From contig NZ_JASLER010000002.1 in the NCBI RefSeq assembly GCF_030151085.1, forward strand, positions 1-64,000: a stretch of DNA of 64,000 nt, in the 5' to 3' direction. The DNA comes from Bacteroides sp. Lineage in GTDB: Bacteria > Bacteroidota > Bacteroidia > Bacteroidales > Bacteroidaceae. The position numbers were made by a program, and so were the translations under genes. A model generated the notes under the pieces. It did not search any database, was not told the DNA's origin, and saw nothing but the letters and a program-made list of their open reading frames with translations. The number at the start of each line of letters is the position of its first letter. Position 1 is the first letter of the stretch. Shown here piece by piece: positions 8,793 to 16,747 of the stretch.

Positions 8793-10325
8793 ATGGATTC
8801 AATGAAAATAAATAAAGTGCAGATACGCAATCTGCAAATAGAAGATTACGATCAGTTAGCGCAATCCTTTACACGTGTTTATTCTGACGGTAGTGATGTA
8901 TTCTGGACACACAAACAAATAGAAAAACTGATTCGCATTTTTCCAGAAGGACAGATAGTAACGGTAGTAGATGATAAGATCGTAGGTTGTGCCCTCTCTA
9001 TTATTGTGAATTATGATGATGTAAAGAATGACCATACCTATGCACAAGTAACGGGTAAAGAAACATTTAATACACATGAACCAGACGGTAATATCCTGTA
9101 TGGCATTGAAGTATTTATTCATCCCCAATATCGTGGCTTGCGACTGGCCCGCCGAATGTACGAATACCGCAAAGAGCTTTGCGAAACACTGAATTTAAAG
9201 GCTATCATGTTTGGTGGACGCATTCCGAATTACCATAAATATGCCGATCAGATACGCCCGAAAGAATACATTGACAAAGTTCGTCAGAAAGAAATATATG
9301 ATTCTGTATTAACCTTCCAGCTTTCCAATGACTTCCACGTACGCAAGGTGATGCGCAACTATCTGCCCAATGACGAGGAATCGAAACACTACGCCTGCCT
9401 GTTGCAATGGGATAATATCTATTACCAGCCACCTACGCAGGAATATGTAAATCCGAAGACTACCGTTCGTGTAGGGCTTGTACAGTGGCAAATGCGTACA
9501 TACAAGACATTGGACGACTTATTTGAACAAGTAGAATTCTTTGTGGATGCCGTATCCGATTATAAGAGCGATTTTGTTCTTTTCCCCGAATATTTCAATG
9601 CTCCGTTGATGGCTAAATTCAATGATGAAGGAGAATCCGATGCCATTCGTGGCCTGGCTGCTTATACGGAAGAGATTAGAGAGCGTTTTATGAAGTTGGC
9701 TATCAGTTATAATATCAATATCATCACAGGTAGCATGCCGCTTATCAAGGAAGACGGACGACTCTACAATGTCGGTTTCCTGTGCCGTCGTGACGGATCA
9801 TACGATATGTATGAAAAGATACATGTCACTCCCGATGAGATGAAGAGCTGGGGATTGAGCGGCGGTAAAGCTTTGCAAACCTTCGAAACAGATTGTGCAA
9901 AGATTGGTGTATTGATATGTTACGATGTCGAATTTCCCGAACTATCCCGTATCATGGCCGACCAAGGCATGCAGATATTATTTGTTCCTTTCCTTACCGA
10001 TACACAGAATGCCTATTCCCGTGTGAAGGTATGTGCCCATGCCCGTGCTATCGAGAACGAGTGTTTTGTGGTAATAGCCGGTAGTGTGGGGAATCTTCCA
10101 CGTGTGCACAATATGGATATACAGTATGCACAGTCCGGTGTGTTTACTCCTTGTGACTTCGCTTTCCCAACGGATGGCAAACGTGCCGAGGCAACTCCCA
10201 ATACAGAGATGATTCTTGTATCCGATGTAGACTTGGATTTATTGAATGAGCTCCATACTTATGGAAGTGTCCGTAATTTGAAAGACCGTAGAGATGATTT
10301 GTATGAGGTAAGAATGAAGAAATAA
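8793..10325 (+). CDS. GNAT acetyltransferase fused to a carbon-nitrogen hydrolase (nitrilase)
   Basis: 510 residues, two enzymes in one chain. Residues about 8-215 form a GNAT domain with an acetyl-CoA loop PQYRGLRLARRMY. Residues about 223-505 form a nitrilase-superfamily domain with the complete catalytic triad: E266 in FPEYFNAP, K342 in YEKIHV, and C376 in LICYDVEFPE. This architecture is widespread in bacteria. The amide substrate is unknown. It appears to be a single-gene unit, since the next gene converges 9 bp beyond its stop. Confidence 0.92.
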   Translation: MDSMKINKVQIRNLQIEDYDQLAQSFTRVYSDGSDVFWTHKQIEKLIRIFPEGQIVTVVDDKIVGCALSIIVNYDDVKNDHTYAQVTGKETFNTHEPDGNILYGIEVFIHPQYRGLRLARRMYEYRKELCETLNLKAIMFGGRIPNYHKYADQIRPKEYIDKVRQKEIYDSVLTFQLSNDFHVRKVMRNYLPNDEESKHYACLLQWDNIYYQPPTQEYVNPKTTVRVGLVQWQMRTYKTLDDLFEQVEFFVDAVSDYKSDFVLFPEYFNAPLMAKFNDEGESDAIRGLAAYTEEIRERFMKLAISYNINIITGSMPLIKEDGRLYNVGFLCRRDGSYDMYEKIHVTPDEMKSWGLSGGKALQTFETDCAKIGVLICYDVEFPELSRIMADQGMQILFVPFLTDTQNAYSRVKVCAHARAIENECFVVIAGSVGNLPRVHNMDIQYAQSGVFTPCDFAFPTDGKRAEATPNTEMILVSDVDLDLLNELHTYGSVRNLKDRRDDLYEVRMKK

Positions 10326-10334
10326 GATTTCGTT

Positions 10335-11342
10335 CTATAGCTTGCTTGCATTCTTAATTTTATCAACATCATACGGCTTGATATCTACATCTTCTATGAA
10401 GTTGCAGGCATTCAGTGTTCCGGTAATCTTGCTTTTTCGAAGATTATCCTTTTCCTGTTGCTTGGCGATCTCTACGGCTTCTTGCATAGTGGCTTCTATT
10501 TCGGCCATTTGTTCTCTGATAGACAACAGAAGTTTCTGCTTTTCCCCGTCAGCTTCATCTTTCACATTCCGCTTGGCAAATCGTTCCATGATCGGTGTTA
10601 AATCGGGGTTGTGGTATAAACTGAATGCAGCTTTGGTCCGATCTTCGTCGCTAAGTTTCTCGTTAATGACCTTTAGTTGCAAGTCCCACACGATTTCCTC
10701 TTCGTAAACTTGTTTTTTGAGAGGGGACAGGTCGTCTTTATCCATAAATGTGATGTAGGTTAGCATACCGTCAATGTAATCGGTTACATAGATTCCTTCC
10801 GGGGCAATCCAGAACCTTTTGTGCTTACCTTCTGCTATATCGAGATCCGAGGTTTTGTAATAACGTCCCAAGATACAGTCCGGGTTATGTATCTGAAAGT
10901 AGAGTGGGACGGGCATAGCTCCTATGTCAATACTGTGGGGTTTGAGGTGACGTTCTTTATAGCGTTCTATGAAGTGCATGGTGAAACGTTCTGCCACAGG
11001 GGAGGTAAGGCTGCTCAGGAAGATATATTCTGTTCCATGTGTGCGGTATACGGCTGTGTAGAGGTAAAACTCCATACTCATGGACAGTCCCATTTTGTCG
11101 TTATTGAATCTAAAATGGGATGTCCATGTATTTTTTCTTCTTGTGCACCATTTCCGGTTCTCTACCAGTCTGCTAATCAAACTTGTAGGAATATCGTTAA
11201 CCTGAAGCTGACTGTTGTTTATTAAGCTACAATGCCTGTGATTGAAACTTTCACCGGCAAGGCGCACTTTAGTGCCCAATTCAAAAAAATCTTTCCGAGC
11301 TTCTTGTTGTATCTCGAAATCGCTCATGGTAGAAGTAAACAT
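10335..11342 (-). CDS. Hypothetical protein, second gene after the Rpn nuclease
   Basis: 335 residues that I do not recognise as a named family. It is largely soluble, with no signal peptide or membrane segment, and a charged helical, probably coiled-coil region at about 250-310 (rich in E, K and Q). A second in-frame Met (base 11327) gives MSDFEIQQ and is an equally plausible start. It begins 15 bp after the Rpn-family stop codon on the same strand and is probably co-transcribed. Both genes could be accessory. Confidence 0.65.
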   Translation of the reverse strand: MFTSTMSDFEIQQEARKDFFELGTKVRLAGESFNHRHCSLINNSQLQVNDIPTSLISRLVENRKWCTRRKNTWTSHFRFNNDKMGLSMSMEFYLYTAVYRTHGTEYIFLSSLTSPVAERFTMHFIERYKERHLKPHSIDIGAMPVPLYFQIHNPDCILGRYYKTSDLDIAEGKHKRFWIAPEGIYVTDYIDGMLTYITFMDKDDLSPLKKQVYEEEIVWDLQLKVINEKLSDEDRTKAAFSLYHNPDLTPIMERFAKRNVKDEADGEKQKLLLSIREQMAEIEATMQEAVEIAKQQEKDNLRKSKITGTLNACNFIEDVDIKPYDVDKIKNASKL

Positions 11343-11357
11343 CTGACAAATATGATT

Positions 11358-12245
11358 TTAGAGATGTTCCACTTCTTCGAGAGGCAGTCCGGTGCTTTGA
11401 ACAATAATTTCAGCGGAAATACCTAAGGCTTTCATGTTGCGTGCTATTTCAAACTGCTTTAGTTTTTCACCTTCTGCAAGACCTTCTGCAAGACCTTCTG
11501 CCTTACCTTCTGCTTTTCCTTCTTCCCAACCATCCTCTTTTGCCGCTGCAATCACCGCCAGATGCGTGCGGTATACATCGCGGCTACTCTCATACTTTTG
11601 GCGCTCCTCTTCCGAGAGTGCTGCCACATCGGCTATCTCTTCGAGTTTCTCGTATACAGCCTTACGTGCCTTGAACGGCATTCTTTTTAGAGTTTCCATA
11701 TTCTTCAGTATATAAATCCAACGTTCAAAATCAGTTTCACATTCATCCTCTTCCTTGTCCAGTAGCGGTAGGGCGATAAATACTTGGCGCATCTTGCCAC
11801 TGAAAAGTTTCCCTGTATCCCTATCTGCCAAAATTACGTCTGTACGCAATTTGGGAATATTTTCTCCGGGAAGAGTGAAATTCATGAAGAAAACACCATA
11901 AACGGCATTAAGTTCATATTGCCAGTCACATCCGCGTTCGGCTTGACCGTTAATGGCACGTGACGCATAAAACAGTGCCCGGTCACGAAAATTCACCTGC
12001 CGGCGATTCTGCATCTCTACAATGATATGTTCGCCCGTATCTGTGGTGCAATATATATCGTAGATGGCTGTACGTTCTTCCTCATATCCGGGCAACTGCT
12101 CATTGTTAAGGAAGCGCAGGTCGGTAATGAAACGTTCCCCCACCAAAAGATCATTAAGAAACTCTATCAGCAAATCTTTGTTGATTTCTTGTCCGAATAT
12201 CTTCTTGAACCCGAAGTCGGTGAAGGGGTTAATGAATCGTGACAT
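11358..12245 (-). CDS. Rpn-family recombination-promoting nuclease (PD-(D/E)XK transposase-like)
   Basis: About 295 residues from the chosen start MSRFINPFTDFGFKKIF, which is the standard N-terminus of this family. An upstream in-frame Met at 12401 would add 52 unrelated residues and would lie upstream of the promoter. The PD-(D/E)XK core is seen as YDIYC (Asp) and HIIVEMQ (Glu-x-Gln). The C-terminus holds repeated GKAEG/GLAEG units, common in Rpn proteins. Rpn relatives are DNA endonucleases that stimulate RecA-independent recombination; this copy is not flanked by obvious terminal repeats. Confidence 0.88.
   Translation of the reverse strand: MSRFINPFTDFGFKKIFGQEINKDLLIEFLNDLLVGERFITDLRFLNNEQLPGYEEERTAIYDIYCTTDTGEHIIVEMQNRRQVNFRDRALFYASRAINGQAERGCDWQYELNAVYGVFFMNFTLPGENIPKLRTDVILADRDTGKLFSGKMRQVFIALPLLDKEEDECETDFERWIYILKNMETLKRMPFKARKAVYEKLEEIADVAALSEEERQKYESSRDVYRTHLAVIAAAKEDGWEEGKAEGKAEGLAEGLAEGEKLKQFEIARNMKALGISAEIIVQSTGLPLEEVEHL
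11469..11525. repeat. 12-bp tandem repeats inside the Rpn gene
   Basis: The plus strand repeats ACCTTCTGC about every 12 bp, encoding the alternating GKAEG/GLAEG residues near the C-terminus of the nuclease. Such arrays can change copy number by slippage in steps of four codons. Confidence 0.8.
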
Positions 12246-12272
12246 TGTGCCAATATTTAGAAATCTGTACCA

Positions 12273-12280
12273 CAAAGATA
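12273..12280 (-). promoter_or_regulatory. -7 box for the Rpn nuclease gene
   Basis: Minus-strand TATCTTTG about 27 nt before the start at 12245. It supports that start over the longer frame beginning at 12401. Confidence 0.6.
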
Positions 12281-12532
12281 CGAAATTGATTTCATGATAA
12301 CGAAATATATTTTTGTTATTTAAAAGGTATTTCGATGTATATGCACGCAATGTTCTATATATTAATCCTTTATAACTTTTTCTCAGAAAACTGCATTCCA
12401 CCCCCTAAATCTTGGTGCTCCATCCAAACCTCTGTTCTAACTTTGTCGTCGTAATCGATTGCATAGACAGGCGCCTTCGGCCGAGGCAGCCGGACTTAAA
12501 TCAAAAAAATCTTTTTAATATCAGTAAAAATT

Positions 12533-12898
12533 ATGACTGAAGAAATAAATCTCTTCCTTATCCGAGGCATATTGCAGGATTTGGACGAAAAGATGACACG
12601 GCTCGAAAAGCTGTTATCCTACAGTTCCCCTTCTTTAGGAAAAGGAGGAAAAGAGGGAAATGACTCCCCCGAACTTACCGATGAATGGATAGACGGACAG
12701 GTAGTAATGGAAATGTTACACATCTCGCAACGCACCCTTGCCACCTTGCGGCAAAACGGAACCTTGGCCTACAGTCGCATAGGCCACAAATTCTATTACC
12801 AGAAGCGGGATATTGATGAATTGCTGCGAAACGCTTACGTCATGTACCGCCTCTCGGCTCACGGAAAAGAAGAAGGGAGCAGTCATGGCAGAATTTAA
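12533..12898 (+). CDS. Helix-turn-helix (excisionase-like) DNA-binding protein
   Basis: 121 residues. Residues about 55-105 form an HTH_17/MerR-like winged helix (VVMEMLHISQRTLATLRQ, then SRIGHKFYYQKRDIDELL), as in small excisionase-type proteins of Bacteroides mobile units. An N-terminal helix precedes a SPSLGKGGKEG stretch encoded by a short repeat that recurs in the DUF3987 gene. It overlaps the next gene by 14 bp. It is probably the regulator or DNA-binding factor of this accessory cassette. Confidence 0.8.
   Translation: MTEEINLFLIRGILQDLDEKMTRLEKLLSYSSPSLGKGGKEGNDSPELTDEWIDGQVVMEMLHISQRTLATLRQNGTLAYSRIGHKFYYQKRDIDELLRNAYVMYRLSAHGKEEGSSHGRI
12625..12645. repeat. Copy 1 of a 21-bp coding repeat
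   Basis: A 21-bp sequence (core CCCCTTCTTTAGGAAAAGG) identical to bases 13879-13899. Here it encodes SPSLGKG in the HTH protein. The flanks are less symmetrical than in copy 2. Confidence 0.85.
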
Positions 12899-13523
12899 AA
12901 TACTTCAAGACCAATTTTCCTACTTCAACGCCCCGATAAGAAACGTAAAACCTGCACGCACGCTCACCACCGAAGAGGTGGCCTGCATAGTGGCCAGTGA
13001 CGAGCTGCGCGAATGCACCTTGCACTTGCGTCAGTTGGTCCATCTCAAAGAAGAAGGAAAGGCCGATAAGAAGGAGATACAAGCCTATAAAGCCTCCCAT
13101 CTGCCTTGCGTCACCTGGAGCGCCCTTTGCCGCTTGCGCCGTGCCTCGGAAGTAGAAAGTCACAGTGAGAACCTGTGTCTCGACATAGACGACATCACCG
13201 ACTGGCAAGCGGCAGATACTCCGCTGAAGCAACTGCATACCGACTGGCCTATCTCTCAACTGAAAGGCGTAGAGGGACTTCGTTACGCCCTCCGGCAAGA
13301 CCGTGAATTGGGCTGCAAACTCTTATTCCGAAGCCCTTCGGGCACAGGGCTGAAAGTAGTAACCGCTATCGACCTCACAGCAGGCAGCCATCGTGATTAT
13401 TACAATGCAATGGCCTACTACATGCTCTGCCGGTATGGCGTAGAGGTAGATAGTGCTTGCAGCGACCTGGTGCGGGCCTGCTATTTGTGCTGGGACCCGG
13501 ATGTAACATTTAACAACGATTGA
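12885..13523 (+). CDS. VirE N-terminal (BT4734-like) domain protein
   Basis: About 212 residues, starting MAEFKILQDQFSYF; a GAAGGGAGC purine-rich stretch just upstream supports this start over an in-frame Met at 12813. It matches the BT4734-like VirE N-terminal domain, a primase-polymerase-like fold normally followed by a DUF3987 partner (CLDIDDIT and FRSPSGTGLKVV are typical). It probably takes part in replication or maintenance of a mobile unit. The GC content is visibly higher than in the housekeeping genes nearby. It overlaps the HTH gene and ends just before the DUF3987 gene. Confidence 0.85.
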   Translation: MAEFKILQDQFSYFNAPIRNVKPARTLTTEEVACIVASDELRECTLHLRQLVHLKEEGKADKKEIQAYKASHLPCVTWSALCRLRRASEVESHSENLCLDIDDITDWQAADTPLKQLHTDWPISQLKGVEGLRYALRQDRELGCKLLFRSPSGTGLKVVTAIDLTAGSHRDYYNAMAYYMLCRYGVEVDSACSDLVRACYLCWDPDVTFNND

Positions 13524-13528
13524 TTATC

Positions 13529-15355
13529 ATGACCAACTTCAATATGAAAAACTGGACTCCGCTGCCCATAGAGCAACAAGTCCGCATTATAGTGGACCGC
13601 ATTGTCCGCACAGGCATCGACCTGACACAAGAGTACAACAACTGGGTGAACATAGCCTTTGCACTAGCCAACGCCTTGGGGCGCAACGGTGAAGCCGACT
13701 TCCACCGTCTCTCGGCATTGCATCCCTGCTACAAGCAGGCAGAGGCGCAGAAGCTGTACGAGCGTGCCTTGCAGGGTGGGCGAGGCACTTCGGGCGTAGG
13801 TACTTTGTTTCATCTTGCCCAACAGGCAGGAGTGGACATCCACGTAAGTCCGGAGCATATTTCCCCTGCTTCCCCCGTTTCCCCTTCTTTAGGAAAAGGG
13901 GAAAAACGAAGGGGAAGTGTAGTTGATGCAACCCCTATTGTAAATAATAATTCCATAGGTGCGGATTCAGGTGTAAAGATTAATCCAACGAAAGACACTT
14001 TGTCTGTTACCGAAGAAGAAAAACTACCCGTTTTTCCCTCCGAGGTGTATGAAGGACTTCCGTCTCTATTGGACGAGATCACTGCCCATTACGACACTCC
14101 CGAAGAGCGTGATGTGTTGTTTCTCAGCTCATTGGTCACCCTTTCGGCTTGCTTGCCTTGGGTAGAGGGGGTATATGACCAACGTGTCGTATTTGCCAAT
14201 CTCTTCCTTTTTATCTCCGGTAAGGCTTCGGCGGGAAAAAGCAAGATGACCCTGTGCCGTCACCTCGTGGCGCCTGTTCATCAGTTGCGCAAAGAGCAAC
14301 ATTGCAGAGAGGTACAAAGCTATTACGAAGAGCTAGCTACCTACAATGCCAACAAAAATGCCGGCACGATGCCGCCTCAAAAACCTCCCGTCCGTGTCCT
14401 CTTCCTACCTGCCAACAGCAGCGCCACCGCTATGTATCAGACGCTGAACGACAACGGCGGTCAAGGCTTGATGTTCGAGACCGAAGGCGATACCCTTGCC
14501 AATACCTTCGCAAGCGATTACGGCAACTATGACGATGGTCTGCGTAAATGTTTCCACCACGAAACCATCAGCTACAACCGCCGTGCCGACCGTGAACTTG
14601 TGGAGCTTCTCCAACCCCGTCTATCGGTAGCGCTGAGTGGTACTCCACGGCAGATACATACCTTGATAAAAGATGCCGAAAACGGACTGCTCAGCCGTTT
14701 TATCTTTTATGAGATGAACGTGGAGCCTGTTTGGAAAGATGTGTTTGTTCATAGCCAGGGCGAACCGCTCGACCAGGTCTTTGCCAGGCTTGGCGAACGT
14801 TTCTTCGACTTCTATCACTGGAATGTAGAGGCAGGCACTACTTGCCGCATAGAGCTTACGCCGGCACAGCAGCAGGCGTTTCATGCGCGCTTCACTTCGT
14901 TGCACAACAGTTGTTATGAGCTTTTTGGCGATGATATTCTTGCCTCCATTCGTCGTCTGGGACTGATAGCCTATCGGCTGATGATGATACTGAGCGCGCT
15001 GCGTTCGATGGACGAGGCGGGAGCTTTTATCACTACCTGCCGTGACGATGATTTTCAGCGTGCCATGCAGATGATAGATGTACTGGTAGGGCATAGTCTG
15101 TACGTATTCCGCCAACTCAACCACGACCGTCAGCCGGCAGACGGAAAGACGGAAGTGCCCGATTTCCGTTCGCTCTATCAAAAGCAGTTCTTCCTGCGTC
15201 TGCCTGCACATTTCAGTAGGCAGGAGTACTTGTCGCTTGCCACCTCCATCGGCATCAAGCCCAAAGCGGCGGAGAAGCAGATAGACCTTTTCATCAAGCG
15301 GGAATTGATACAGCGCCTATCCCCGGGAAATTATCAGAAGGTTCAGCCTGAATAG
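13529..15355 (+). CDS. DUF3987 protein with PriCT-like N-terminus and P-loop ATPase
   Basis: About 608 residues from the ATG at 13529; an in-frame TTG three codons upstream overlaps the preceding stop. Residues about 1-95 resemble the PriCT_2 primase C-terminal domain (NNWVNIAFALANALG). The DUF3987 region follows, with a Walker A SGKASAGKSKMTL near 235 and a later LFETEGDTLANTF motif. The family is a helicase/ATPase-like partner of VirE N-terminal proteins in Bacteroides mobile units. A second copy of a 21-bp palindromic repeat sits in the linker between the two domains, suggesting insertion there. Confidence 0.85.
   Translation: MTNFNMKNWTPLPIEQQVRIIVDRIVRTGIDLTQEYNNWVNIAFALANALGRNGEADFHRLSALHPCYKQAEAQKLYERALQGGRGTSGVGTLFHLAQQAGVDIHVSPEHISPASPVSPSLGKGEKRRGSVVDATPIVNNNSIGADSGVKINPTKDTLSVTEEEKLPVFPSEVYEGLPSLLDEITAHYDTPEERDVLFLSSLVTLSACLPWVEGVYDQRVVFANLFLFISGKASAGKSKMTLCRHLVAPVHQLRKEQHCREVQSYYEELATYNANKNAGTMPPQKPPVRVLFLPANSSATAMYQTLNDNGGQGLMFETEGDTLANTFASDYGNYDDGLRKCFHHETISYNRRADRELVELLQPRLSVALSGTPRQIHTLIKDAENGLLSRFIFYEMNVEPVWKDVFVHSQGEPLDQVFARLGERFFDFYHWNVEAGTTCRIELTPAQQQAFHARFTSLHNSCYELFGDDILASIRRLGLIAYRLMMILSALRSMDEAGAFITTCRDDDFQRAMQMIDVLVGHSLYVFRQLNHDRQPADGKTEVPDFRSLYQKQFFLRLPAHFSRQEYLSLATSIGIKPKAAEKQIDLFIKRELIQRLSPGNYQKVQPE
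13879..13899. repeat. Copy 2 of the 21-bp coding repeat
   Basis: Identical to 12625-12645. Here it is embedded in a longer near-palindrome of about 32 bp (13876-13907, CGTTTCCCCTT against AAGGGGAAAAACG). It encodes SPSLGKG in the inter-domain linker of the DUF3987 protein. Confidence 0.85.
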
Positions 15356-15705
15356 GCTCTGAAACTACCAAATCGCTATCTGCTCCGCTATTCCTTCGCT
15401 TGCGGGTACCTGTAAGCGGAGCAGGAGCGGAGAGGAAGGGGAGGAGTAGCGAAGTTATGGTCTTTTTGTTCAGAAATGAGCTCCCCCCCAATCCTAAACT
15501 TTAGGAAACGTAGAAACTTTAGGAAGAATCAGCCCCATCTATGCAAAATGATGCAACAAGATGCAATGAAAACCAAGACCGAATAACCCTTCTCCACAAG
15601 CATTATCTTTGTGTCAGTGAACGAGACGAAAGAGCTGCTGCAGAAGTTTCCCCGGACCGTCACTAACAAAATATCAAAGTATAACATTAAAAAAAGTAGA
15701 AAACA
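15356..15705. other. 350-nt gap: hairpin, short repeats and promoter
   Basis: No gene is seen. A GC-rich hairpin (10-bp stem 15380-15389 with 15415-15424, plus outer 15373-15378 with 15447-15452) follows the DUF3987 gene and could terminate it. Next come a palindrome CCTAAACTTTAGG (15493-15505), two copies of AAACTTTAGGAA (15496-15507 and 15514-15525) 18 bp apart, and three ATGCAA units at exactly 10-bp spacing (15541, 15551, 15561). A TAnnTTTG promoter lies at 15604. Confidence 0.75.
15604..15611 (+). promoter_or_regulatory. -7 box for the DUF6266/smalltalk genes
   Basis: TATCTTTG, about 95 nt before the DUF6266 start. The short phased repeats lie just upstream and may be operator sites. 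Confidence 0.55.
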
Positions 15706-16386
15706 ATGGGACGAATAAGTCAAGGTATTCTTGGTGGCTTCTCAGGAAGAGTAGGCACCGTAGTAGGCAGTAATTGGAAAACAGTGCATTACATGCGTGC
15801 ACTGGCAGTAAACGTCAGCAATCCGCGTACGGACAAGCAGCAACATCAGCGTACAAAATTCAGCATGACAGTAGCCTTTCTGAAGGCAATAAACCCTTAC
15901 GTACGTATCGGTTATAGAGACTATACCCATCGACAAACATCTTTCAATGCGGCTATGTCCTACATCATCCGCAATGCCGTGAAGGGAAGCGGTCTTGATC
16001 TCTCGATAGATTATGCCAAAGTATTGGTAAGCCGTGGCTCGCTGATGCCGGTGTTCAATGCCACAAGTACCGTGAAAGATAACAAAGTGGTTTTCACTTG
16101 GACCGACAACTCCGGCATGGGCGACGCCCGCGAAACAGATGTAGCCATGCCGCTTGCCTACAACAAAGACAAAGGCGAGGCGGTTTATCTTACCTCGGCA
16201 GGTACTCGTGCTTCTGCTACCGCAGAACTAGATTTGCCCGCTAATTGGGCGGATGATGCACTTGCTATCTATCTGGGTTTTAGCGACGAAGACGGCATAC
16301 GTATAGCAAACAGCATTTGCCTCAGTGATACCGCCTCTTCTGGTGGTGGTGGTGGCTCAAATCCTGATGATAACCCTTTGGGATAA
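15706..16386 (+). CDS. DUF6266 family protein
   Basis: 226 residues. The N-terminus MGRISQGILGGFSGRVGTVV is typical of DUF6266 proteins of Bacteroides accessory cassettes. A central beta-rich region follows, then a Gly-rich tail (SSGGGGGSNPDDNPLG). No signal peptide or catalytic motif is visible. Function is unknown; members occur beside VirE/DUF3987 genes and a smalltalk gene, as here. The polyglycine codons (GGT repeats) near 16343 could be a flexible or variable linker. Confidence 0.8.
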   Translation: MGRISQGILGGFSGRVGTVVGSNWKTVHYMRALAVNVSNPRTDKQQHQRTKFSMTVAFLKAINPYVRIGYRDYTHRQTSFNAAMSYIIRNAVKGSGLDLSIDYAKVLVSRGSLMPVFNATSTVKDNKVVFTWTDNSGMGDARETDVAMPLAYNKDKGEAVYLTSAGTRASATAELDLPANWADDALAIYLGFSDEDGIRIANSICLSDTASSGGGGGSNPDDNPLG

Positions 16387-16422
16387 AAAAGAAAATATCA
16401 ATACACACAAAATGAAACACGT

Positions 16423-16527
16423 ATGAAAGAATCTAATAAGAAGCTTTGGGGAACCATTCTCAAGCTAATCATCGCACTGGCTACGGCAGTAGCAGGAGCA
16501 TTCGGACTGGGTGCTTGCATGGGCTGA
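16423..16527 (+). CDS. Smalltalk family small membrane protein
   Basis: A 34-residue frame starting MKESNKKLWGTILKL and ending FGLGACMG. It has a basic N-terminus and a single hydrophobic helix, matching the short 'smalltalk' proteins encoded after DUF6266 genes in Bacteroides. It begins 36 bp after the DUF6266 stop, and a four-codon frame (MKHV) overlaps its start. A terminator-like hairpin follows. Function is unknown. Confidence 0.75.
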   Translation: MKESNKKLWGTILKLIIALATAVAGAFGLGACMG

Positions 16528-16561
16528 GGATAATATCAGTATCGGCATAATCAATCTTTTC

Positions 16562-16618
16562 AGCACACTTCCTTTTGCGTCGCCATTGGATGATTGCATC
16601 AGAAAGTGTGCTTTTTTT
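16562..16618 (+). terminator. Terminator after the smalltalk gene
   Basis: A 9-bp inverted repeat AGCACACTT/AAGTGTGCT (16562-16570 and 16604-16612) is followed by seven T. The 33-nt loop is long for a simple terminator. Confidence 0.65.
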
Positions 16619-16650
16619 CTCTCAACACTCTCTTTTCTCTAACTTTTTTG

Positions 16651-16658
16651 TAAATTTG
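16651..16658 (+). promoter_or_regulatory. -7 box for ileS
   Basis: TAAATTTG matches TAnnTTTG, about 90 nt before the ileS start. The leader contains short repeats of TCGTAAAT/TCGATAAAT around 16710-16735. Confidence 0.55.
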
Positions 16659-16747
16659 CACCCTTAAAATAAAGAAGGTAGCTATCTGCTTATTCAGAAG
16701 GTATCTTCAATCGTAAATTGTAAATCGATAAATCGTACATATAAAAG

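Noticed and set aside
11434..11715. Ser/Phe/Pro-rich plus-strand frames opposite the Rpn gene
   Set aside because: They are antisense readings of the GKAEG-coding repeats and have no ribosome-binding or family support.
12246..12401. Longer start for the Rpn nuclease at 12401
   Set aside because: The extra 52 residues do not fit the family, and a TAnnTTTG promoter for the gene lies inside this stretch.
13520..13528. TTG start for the DUF3987 gene
   Set aside because: It overlaps the preceding stop; the ATG at 13529 is a simpler choice.
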